Assembly (NCBI GenBank): GCA_028877005.1
Contig: JAGWPI010000317.1
Span: forward strand, 1 to 6,981
Source of the DNA: Bacteroidota bacterium
Lineage (GTDB): Bacteria; Bacteroidota; Bacteroidia; Chitinophagales; Chitinophagaceae
Reading direction: 5' to 3'
DNA length: 6,981 nt
The stretch's first letter is position 1. Each line of letters starts with the position of its first letter. Made by a program: the position numbers and the translations under genes. Shown one piece after another: positions 1 through 5,044 of the stretch. The notes beneath the pieces were generated by a model. It had not been told where the DNA came from and ran no database searches. It saw only the letters and a program-made list of their open reading frames with translations.

Positions 1-398
1 GGAAAGATACATTCTATCAATACTTTAGCAGGCAAAACGATTTGCTTATTCATGTTTATCAATTTAAAATGCATCAAGGAGATTCAATTCAATCTTCCCT
101 ACAAAAGATTACATGTACACCTAAAGGAATTTTTTGGGAACAAATGCTAGATACCTTTCAATTAAAAATGGCTACTCAACAAAATTTGCTTTGGATAAGC
201 GAATCGGACACGCTGAGCTTTAAACATATACAACCTGCTTTGCTACAACTGCAATATGAAAATACTGTTGCTATAATGCAACCTACTATTAACCTTACTG
301 ATTTTTTAATAAGAAGTCGTTATGATTTCATTCATGGTACCCACTTTGCCAATGATACTGCCAAATTTAAAAGGAGTATTTATAAACCAAAAAAATAG
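1..398 (+). CDS. 3' end of an unrecognised protein (start outside window)
   Basis: The reading frame is open from the first bases of the window to a TAG at 396-398, giving about 131 residues of a C-terminal part. A TTG at 42 could be read as a start, but the frame continues upstream of it without a stop (residues KDTFYQYFSRQND precede it), so the gene most likely begins to the left of the window. I do not recognise the family. The visible part is soluble-looking and rich in Gln, Thr and Phe, with no obvious membrane segment, metal site or nucleotide-binding motif. It ends in a basic tail (KFKRSIYKPKK). It converges on the DUF983 gene with only 33 bases between the two stop codons. That the frame is a real gene rests on its length, its ordinary low-GC codon use and the lack of a competing frame. 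Confidence 0.7.
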   Translation, partial: KDTFYQYFSRQNDLLIHVYQFKMHQGDSIQSSLQKITCTPKGIFWEQMLDTFQLKMATQQNLLWISESDTLSFKHIQPALLQLQYENTVAIMQPTINLTDFLIRSRYDFIHGTHFANDTAKFKRSIYKPKK

Positions 399-416
399 TG
401 GGTATAGGTATTACTT

Positions 417-445
417 ATAAACGTATATATATTAATATAGTTTAT
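417..445. terminator. weak AT-rich inverted repeat between convergent genes
   Basis: ATAAAC at 417-422 is matched by GTTTAT at 440-445. The bases between include the perfect palindrome TATATTAATATA at 428-439. It lies where two convergent genes end and overlaps the DUF983 stop codon. A bidirectional terminator would be expected here, but the stem is short and AT-only in its core, with no clear U-tract on either side. I regard it as a weak candidate. Confidence 0.2.
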
Positions 446-866
446 CTTGTACAGGATGTTTATTCCACTCCGGATCATACTTTACAAACCAACTAAGCCA
501 TAAAGAGCGTGATAAACGCATAATGAAAGGTTGTATAACTATAATAAGTACAATAGCAGTACCCATCCAGTAAAAAATCCGCATATCATCAATATCAAAT
601 GACATACCAATTAAAACCCACCATGCTACAAAAGTGCTTACAAAAAATGCAACTGATAATGCATAACTTACATAACCGGTTCCATAATAAAAACCTTCTT
701 CAACTTCGGTAGGTTGACCACAAACCGGACATTTTTCATGCATATCAATATTGTGTTTTAAATCATATGCATTCTTGGTTATAAATATATCACCCTGCCT
801 ACATCTTGGACATTTATTTGTAAGGGTTGCAATTAAATACCCCGGATTTTTTTGTTGGCCACTCAT
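432..866 (-). CDS. DUF983 family zinc-ribbon membrane protein
   Basis: This 144-residue protein starts at an ATG and matches the DUF983 family. The N-terminal cytoplasm-type part has two CxxC knuckles, C19-P-R-C22 in the family's CPRCRxGxxF motif and C46-P-V-C49-G. These are followed by the signature EEGFYYGTGYVSYAL (about 56-70). Two hydrophobic segments, roughly 65-86 and 98-115, make it a small integral inner-membrane protein. The paired CxxC motifs suggest one bound zinc. The molecular function of DUF983 proteins is not known. It starts 14 bases after the stop of the rhodanese gene, so the two are probably co-transcribed as the end of the murF-side gene block. All family cysteines are present and the length is typical. 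The family call is firm; the function is open. Confidence 0.93.
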   Translation of the reverse strand: MSGQQKNPGYLIATLTNKCPRCRQGDIFITKNAYDLKHNIDMHEKCPVCGQPTEVEEGFYYGTGYVSYALSVAFFVSTFVAWWVLIGMSFDIDDMRIFYWMGTAIVLIIVIQPFIMRLSRSLWLSWFVKYDPEWNKHPVQDKLY

Positions 867-880
867 TTTTATAATTTTAC

Positions 881-1195
881 TTAACCAAATAGTTGTTCAT
901 TTATTTGTTGCCAGCTTCCACCATTATAGGCTTCTATACCGGCAGCTCTAAGCATATTTACAGCCATACTGCTTATGGCACCGGATTCACAAACTAAAAT
1001 GTATACCCTATTAATTTGCTGAAGTGCAGGTATTGCCATGCTAAGCTGATCAAATGGTATGTTGGTGGTTGCCGGTGCATGTGCTTGCTGATAAGATGTT
1101 TTTGATCTTAGATCAATCACTATAGCTCCTAACTGAAAAAATTTTTTCAAATAATTTTCAGTTATTTTTTTTTTCAATATTAAATTCTTTCGCAC
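881..1195 (-). CDS. small single-domain rhodanese-like protein
   Basis: About 104 residues form one rhodanese domain. Visible marks are VIDLRS (D28, R30), QQAHAPATTNIP (about 36-47, a degenerate form of the usual GHIPGAxNIP), the active-site cysteine C69 in VCESG, and NGGSW near the end. Single-domain rhodaneses carry sulfane sulfur as a Cys persulfide for transfer to thiol or protein acceptors; the partner here is unknown. There is no signal peptide, so it is probably cytoplasmic. The loop reads C-E-S-G-A-I-S, so the Arg of the common CxxGxRS form is replaced by Ile. The start is uncertain. The frame has no ATG: GTG at 1195 gives the span listed, while TTG at 1177 would give a 98-residue protein beginning MKKKITENYL, which looks more like a usual rhodanese N-terminus. 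It follows the Crp-like gene by 59 bases and precedes DUF983 by 14. Confidence 0.85.
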   Translation of the reverse strand: MRKNLILKKKITENYLKKFFQLGAIVIDLRSKTSYQQAHAPATTNIPFDQLSMAIPALQQINRVYILVCESGAISSMAVNMLRAAGIEAYNGGSWQQINEQLFG

Positions 1196-1209
1196 ATCAT
1201 CATTTTTTG

Positions 1210-1238
1210 CAAAGTTGAAAAAAAAGTGAAGTGCAAAA
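1210..1238 (-). promoter_or_regulatory. possible Bacteroidota-type promoter for the rhodanese gene
   Basis: On the - strand, TTTTG (1238-1234) and CAACTTTG (1217-1210) are 16 bases apart. The second differs from the Bacteroidota -7 box TAnnTTTG only in its first base. The spacing is slightly shorter than usual. Initiation would fall near 1203, just ahead of the rhodanese start region. Matched by eye only. Confidence 0.3.
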
Positions 1239-1239
1239 T

Positions 1240-1253
1240 GTGACTAATGTTAC
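1240..1253. promoter_or_regulatory. imperfect 14-bp palindrome, possible Crp/Fnr-type operator
   Basis: GTGAC-TAAT-GTTAC is an inverted repeat with 5-base arms, a 4-base spacer and one mismatched pair. This has the same geometry as Fnr-type sites. It lies in the 59-base gap between the regulator's stop codon and the rhodanese gene, directly upstream of the putative -33 element. Its use by the neighbouring regulator is inference. Confidence 0.25.
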
Positions 1254-1254
1254 T

Positions 1255-1902
1255 TTAACTCATTAAATTTTTATAAAAATCGTCTTTCAATTCAATGGTA
1301 TTTCTAGATAGAGATAGTAATTTTTTTTGTTCTATTTTTTTTAATAACCTTGAAATAACTTCTCTAGATGAATTTAATTCATCAGCAATTTGCTGATGCG
1401 ATAAATTTATTTGGTTGCTTTTGTGTGCTTGTGCATAACGTTTTAAATAAAATATTAAACGTTCATCCATATTTCTAAAGGCAATATGATCTATGAGTAG
1501 TAATAATTCTTCAAATCTATTCCTGTATGTTTCTAAAACATAGTAATACCAGCTTTTGTATTTACTCATCCATTGGTCCATTAATTGAATAGGTACCATC
1601 ATAATCACACTTTCTTCTACTGATTTAACCATTACTTTACTAGCTTCCATTTTTGAGGCACAAACCAAAGAAATTGCACAAGCTTCTCCCGGTTGCAAAT
1701 AATACATTAAAAACTCGCCACCGTCTTCATTTTCTCTAAATATTTTCAATGTGCCTTCTACTACCAATAAAGCACTTTTTATATATTGACCGGTTCTAAT
1801 TAATATTTCATCTGCAGGAATCGTTTTTAGAACGCTATTCTCTTCAATTTCTTGTAATAAAGCAGGTTCTAATTGTGGAAACATTTTATATAAAGGCTGC
1901 AT
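1255..1902 (-). CDS. Crp/Fnr family transcriptional regulator
   Basis: This 215-residue protein starts at an ATG and has the normal Crp/Fnr length and layout. A cyclic-nucleotide-binding-type beta-roll covers about 15-105 (GQYIKSALLVVEGTLKIF, then LQPGEACAIS). A long dimerisation helix covers about 108-140. A C-terminal winged helix-turn-helix covers about 143-205 (MDERLIFYL, then INLSHQQIADELNSSREVISRLL). It should bind DNA as a dimer. The effector pocket does not look like that of cAMP-binding Crp, because the phosphate-cassette Arg is not apparent. It also lacks the four cysteines of an Fnr iron-sulfur cluster. Its only two cysteines, C75 and C81, both fall in the pocket segment after GEA. 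It begins 5 bases after the murF stop, so it is very probably co-transcribed with murF, and is followed by a rhodanese gene. The ligand and targets cannot be read from the sequence. Confidence 0.93.
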   Translation of the reverse strand: MQPLYKMFPQLEPALLQEIEENSVLKTIPADEILIRTGQYIKSALLVVEGTLKIFRENEDGGEFLMYYLQPGEACAISLVCASKMEASKVMVKSVEESVIMMVPIQLMDQWMSKYKSWYYYVLETYRNRFEELLLLIDHIAFRNMDERLIFYLKRYAQAHKSNQINLSHQQIADELNSSREVISRLLKKIEQKKLLSLSRNTIELKDDFYKNLMS

Positions 1903-1907
1903 ATTTA

Positions 1908-3197
1908 CTAATTGGGGTTAATTATTTTTTCCATTTGCATACTTCTGGAACCTTTTATTAAAATAATAGCATCTTCCATTTTTTGCTTACGTAACCATTC
2001 CCCGGCTTCGGTTGAATGATTGAAGTAAAGATAATTGTGTTTAACTGATTTAAAATCGCCACCTACTAATATAACCGATTCCCAAGAGAATTGTTGAAGT
2101 AGTTGTACAATATTTTGGTGCTCTTTAATACTATCTTCTCCCAACTCCATCATGCCTCCAATTATCACTATTTTTTTTGTACCGGGCATTTTGGCAAAGT
2201 TTTCAATAGCAGCTTTCATGCTGGTGGGGTTGGCATTATAAGCATCTAATACGATATGATTTTTTTCAAATTCAATAAACTGCGACCTGCTGTTATTGGG
2301 TTTATACTGTTCAATGGCTGTTTGTATTTTGTTTTCAGGTACATTAAAATATTTGCCTATGGCAATTGCACATAATACATTTGGTAAATTATAACTGCCT
2401 ACTAATTGTGTATGTAATTCTTTTATTTGGTTGGTACCTTTTAGTAACTGTGCATGTAGAAAATAATTGCTATCAACTTCTTGGCCTATTATATCTGCAT
2501 TTGCTGTTCCATAAGTAATGCGTTGGTTAATGCCTTCACTCATGTTCCACAAATAATCATAATCAGCATTCATAAATATCATACCGTTATTTTCTCTTAT
2601 AAAATCATACAATTCTCCTTTGCCTTTGCGTACCCCTTCAATGCCGCCAAATCCTTCTAAGTGTGCTTTACCACAATTGGTAATTATACCATGTGTTGGA
2701 AGTGTATAGGTACAATAGCTTGCAATTTCTTTTTGATGGTTAGCACCCATTTCTATAACCGCTATTTCGGCATCTTTTTTTACTTGTAAAATGGTGAGTG
2801 GGATACCAATGTGATTATTTAAATTGCCTTGGGTTGTATAACAATTGAAATGGCTGCTTAAAACAGCACTCACTAGTTCTTTGGTTGTTGTTTTACCATT
2901 GCTTCCCGTAATAGCTAAAAATGGAATGCTAAATTGTTTTCGATGGTGTAGTGCCAAGCTTTGCAAGGTTTGTAAAACATCATGCACTACTATTATGTGT
3001 TTATGAGGGCAATTGGGTTGTTCATCAACAATCGCATAAGCTGCACCTTTCTCCAAAGCTTCTAAAGCAAATTTATTACCGTTAAAATTGGGTCCCTTTA
3101 AAGCAAAGAAGAGATCATTATTTTTAATTTTTCGGGTATCTGTTTGAACCTGTGGATATTGTAGGAAAATTTGATAGAGATCATGGATGCTTATCAT
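1908..3197 (-). CDS. murF: UDP-N-acetylmuramoyl-tripeptide--D-alanyl-D-alanine ligase
   Basis: MurF adds D-Ala-D-Ala to UDP-MurNAc-tripeptide using ATP, the last cytoplasmic step of peptidoglycan precursor synthesis. From the ATG at 3197 the protein has 429 residues, close to the family's usual 450. The N-terminal substrate domain shows TDTRKI (19-24) and LFFALKGPNFNGNKFA (29-44). The central ATPase has the P-loop TGSNGKTTTK (97-106), QGNLNNHIGIP (123-133), EMGAN (149-153) and a lysine-rich KGKGE segment (191-195), where Mur ligases carry their carbamylated lysine. GSYNLPN (267-273) and DAYNANP (318-324) mark the passage into the C-terminal domain, which has GGMMELGEDSIKEH. The same frame extends to a TTG at 3218, but the ATG gives the usual MurF N-terminus (MISIHDLYQIF). 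Nothing essential is missing. The Crp-like gene follows after 5 bases. Confidence 0.96.
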   Translation of the reverse strand: MISIHDLYQIFLQYPQVQTDTRKIKNNDLFFALKGPNFNGNKFALEALEKGAAYAIVDEQPNCPHKHIIVVHDVLQTLQSLALHHRKQFSIPFLAITGSNGKTTTKELVSAVLSSHFNCYTTQGNLNNHIGIPLTILQVKKDAEIAVIEMGANHQKEIASYCTYTLPTHGIITNCGKAHLEGFGGIEGVRKGKGELYDFIRENNGMIFMNADYDYLWNMSEGINQRITYGTANADIIGQEVDSNYFLHAQLLKGTNQIKELHTQLVGSYNLPNVLCAIAIGKYFNVPENKIQTAIEQYKPNNSRSQFIEFEKNHIVLDAYNANPTSMKAAIENFAKMPGTKKIVIIGGMMELGEDSIKEHQNIVQLLQQFSWESVILVGGDFKSVKHNYLYFNHSTEAGEWLRKQKMEDAIILIKGSRSMQMEKIINPN

Positions 3198-3215
3198 ACC
3201 ATTTGTGTTAAAGTA

Positions 3216-3223
3216 CAAAATAA
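3216..3223 (-). promoter_or_regulatory. possible -7 element for murF
   Basis: On the - strand TTATTTTG matches the Bacteroidota -7 box TAnnTTTG except at one position. It lies 18 bases upstream of the murF ATG at 3197 and downstream of the gldJ hairpins. No convincing -33 TTTG is visible. If real, it overlaps the TTG at 3218 and so supports the ATG start. Confidence 0.22.
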
Positions 3224-3250
3224 AATTAATTTAAACGTATTTTACAGAAG

Positions 3251-3277
3251 AACGCCATCTTTTTTGAAGATGGCGTT
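3251..3277 (-). terminator. perfect 11-bp hairpin after gldJ
   Basis: AACGCCATCTT (3251-3261) and AAGATGGCGTT (3267-3277) pair perfectly around a 5-base loop. It is the strongest stem I found in the window. It lies 45 bases past the gldJ stop and about 50 before the murF ATG. In the gldJ direction it is followed by CTTCTGT, only a weak U-tract, so it may be an intrinsic terminator, a partial attenuator or an mRNA-end stabilising structure. Placing it between gldJ and murF suggests that murF has its own promoter. Confidence 0.6.
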
Positions 3278-3284
3278 GCATTTT

Positions 3285-3300
3285 ACCACTAAATTGTGGT
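3285..3300 (-). other. second short hairpin next to the gldJ terminator stem
   Basis: ACCAC (3285-3289) and GTGGT (3296-3300) pair around a 6-base AT loop, 7 bases from the 11-bp stem. It lies 22 bases past the gldJ stop. Together they give two tandem stem-loops at the gldJ mRNA end. It is short enough that chance cannot be excluded. Confidence 0.35.
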
Positions 3301-3322
3301 GTTGCTGTATTTACCTTTCCTT

Positions 3323-4888
3323 TTATCTTTTCGCTCTTCTTGCTGGGAAGAAGTTGCCTGTTTGTGCTTTTTTGGAAGTACCTTCTGCGGCACCATAATG
3401 AGTCATGGCACAGCGAAAACCTATTGTACTGCTACTTTGGTCTTCTTCTAAGAAACGACGTGTACCTGGTGATAACCAGTATGGTCTATCATTCCAGCTC
3501 CCTCCTTTAACAACTCTTGATTTGTCTGAGATAAGGGTAGTAATACCATAGCCATAATTTACACCACTTAAAGAATCTCCATCCAAGTAGTTTTTGGCAT
3601 AAGCTCTTTGATAATTTCTTCTTTCTCTAAGGGCAGAATCTGATTCAGGCACCATGATAATACGCCCTAAACTATCTCTTAAATTGCCGGTACCTCTGCT
3701 CATATCTACTTTTTTGAAAACGTTACCTCTAAAAGGATTAAAATCATCTTCATCTAGGCTGGTTAATGGTCTGTATACATCTGCCACCCATTCACTTACA
3801 TTACCACTCATATTGTAAATACCAAAACCGTTGGGTGCAAAAGATGTTACTTCTGCTGGTATTGCTGCATTATCATTTAATCCTCCGGCAACACCCATGT
3901 TATCTCCAGCACCTCTTTTAAAGTTGGCTAAGAAAGCACCTTGATAAGCACCTGCTTTAGTAGAACGCAAATTGTCGAAACCGGCATTTTTCCAAGCATA
4001 AATTTGTTTATTGGCAATATTTTCTTCACCTCTGGTTTTTTTACCTCTTTTTACTTGTGGGTTTTCGGCTATATAACCATAGGCTGCATATTCCCATTCT
4101 GCTTCGGTGGGTAAACGGTAATCACCATATAAAATGCCATCGTCAAATTTTACAGTAGTTCTAGGCCTGCCTTGTGCATCTTTTAAAGGGTTACTTTTAG
4201 ATGTGGCCAATTTGCCGGGTTGTACCTGATATTCACCCATTAAATAAGCCTTGGTATCAAAGTTTTCTTGACCACCACCATTTAACTCTGTTTTAATGTT
4301 GTTTTTATTGATATAGCCTTTCTTAATCAGTTCTAATTCATTTACACGGTCAGTTCTCCAAACACAAAAATCGCTGGCCTGTTTCCAGTTTACACCAACT
4401 ACAGGGTAATAATTGTAGGCAGGGTGACGGAAATAGTATTCTACATAAGGCTCATTATAGGCCAATTCACTTCTCCAAACTAAGGTATCGGGCTTTGCGG
4501 CTTCTATTACTTCCGGATAGGCGGTGGTATCGCTAAAAACATTTTCTACCCAATACAAATACTCCCGATAATGCACATTGGCAATTTCAGTTTTGTCAAT
4601 AAAAAAAGAATTAACTGTTACCCGGCGTGGAATATTATTCCAATCGCCCATTACATCTTCTTGTGTAGCACCCATTGTAAAGGTACCGCCTTGTACAAAT
4701 ACTAAACCAGGTGCAGTATTAATGTCTTTTGGCTTTGCTACATAAAAATTACCCTGCGTTTTATCATTGTAATTCCAACCGGTAACTGCCGATTTTTCCG
4801 GTTTTTTCTTAAATACTTTACAAGAAGCTGCAGCGCCAATCAGCGACAATAATAACACACAGTTTCTTGCAGTTGTCAACAATTGCAT
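3323..4888 (-). CDS. gldJ: gliding motility / type IX secretion lipoprotein GldJ
   Basis: This 521-residue protein starts at an ATG. A lipoprotein signal peptide ends in the lipobox A-A-S-C23, so the mature protein is lipidated and expected in the outer membrane facing the periplasm. The rest is a formylglycine-generating-enzyme/sulfatase-modifying-factor fold. It shows GLVFVQGGTFTMG (about 61-73), FFIDKTEIAN, RLPTEAEWEYAA (about 256-268), SGNVSEWVADVY (about 360-370), VVKGGSWNDRPYW (459-471) and GFRCA (490-494). GldJ of Flavobacterium johnsoniae is slightly longer with the same plan. It is needed for gliding and for stability of GldK and hence for type IX secretion. The FGE catalytic Cys pair appears to be replaced by P469 and P474, which fits a structural role. 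A basic tail (FFPARRAKR) follows the fold. It is divergent from porU and upstream of murF. GldK, its paralogue, is the main alternative, but the porU neighbour and the tail favour GldJ. Confidence 0.93.
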   Translation of the reverse strand: MQLLTTARNCVLLLSLIGAAASCKVFKKKPEKSAVTGWNYNDKTQGNFYVAKPKDINTAPGLVFVQGGTFTMGATQEDVMGDWNNIPRRVTVNSFFIDKTEIANVHYREYLYWVENVFSDTTAYPEVIEAAKPDTLVWRSELAYNEPYVEYYFRHPAYNYYPVVGVNWKQASDFCVWRTDRVNELELIKKGYINKNNIKTELNGGGQENFDTKAYLMGEYQVQPGKLATSKSNPLKDAQGRPRTTVKFDDGILYGDYRLPTEAEWEYAAYGYIAENPQVKRGKKTRGEENIANKQIYAWKNAGFDNLRSTKAGAYQGAFLANFKRGAGDNMGVAGGLNDNAAIPAEVTSFAPNGFGIYNMSGNVSEWVADVYRPLTSLDEDDFNPFRGNVFKKVDMSRGTGNLRDSLGRIIMVPESDSALRERRNYQRAYAKNYLDGDSLSGVNYGYGITTLISDKSRVVKGGSWNDRPYWLSPGTRRFLEEDQSSSTIGFRCAMTHYGAAEGTSKKAQTGNFFPARRAKR

Positions 4889-4916
4889 GATATGAATTTT
4901 AAGGTTCTTAATCAGT

Positions 4917-4924
4917 AAAAAATA
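4917..4924 (-). promoter_or_regulatory. possible -7 element for gldJ
   Basis: On the - strand TATTTTTT matches TAnnTTTG except for the last base and lies about 29 bases upstream of the gldJ ATG, a sensible distance. No clear -33 TTTG is found at the right spacing. The surrounding region (4889-5044) is the shared divergent control region of gldJ and porU. It also holds a short direct repeat, TTTGCGC/TTTGCGA, at 4937-4950. Confidence 0.2.
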
Positions 4925-5044
4925 GAGGGTAAAATTTTTGCGCTTTGCGAATATAGGCGATTTTTATACATGAATCATTTTATATGCAACTATCTACAGT
5001 CTAAATACCTAATTTTAACCTTTAAAAAGTGTATTGCTGTAGTA

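Noticed and set aside
380..422. Direct repeat TTATAAAC at 380-387 and 415-422
   Set aside because: Eight AT-rich bases repeated twice across the end of a gene, with no further copies or structure; not a CRISPR or attachment site.
428..439. Perfect 12-base palindrome TATATTAATATA
   Set aside because: Only A and T in a very AT-rich gap between convergent genes, so likely by chance; kept only as part of the weak terminator candidate.
751..951. Open frame on the + strand across the DUF983/rhodanese junction
   Set aside because: It is antisense to two genes with recognisable family motifs, and its product has no known features.
3171..3398. Open frame on the + strand over the murF start, the hairpins and the gldJ end
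   Set aside because: It runs through the hairpin region and antisense to the gldJ C-terminus; low-complexity hydrophobic product and no plausible family.
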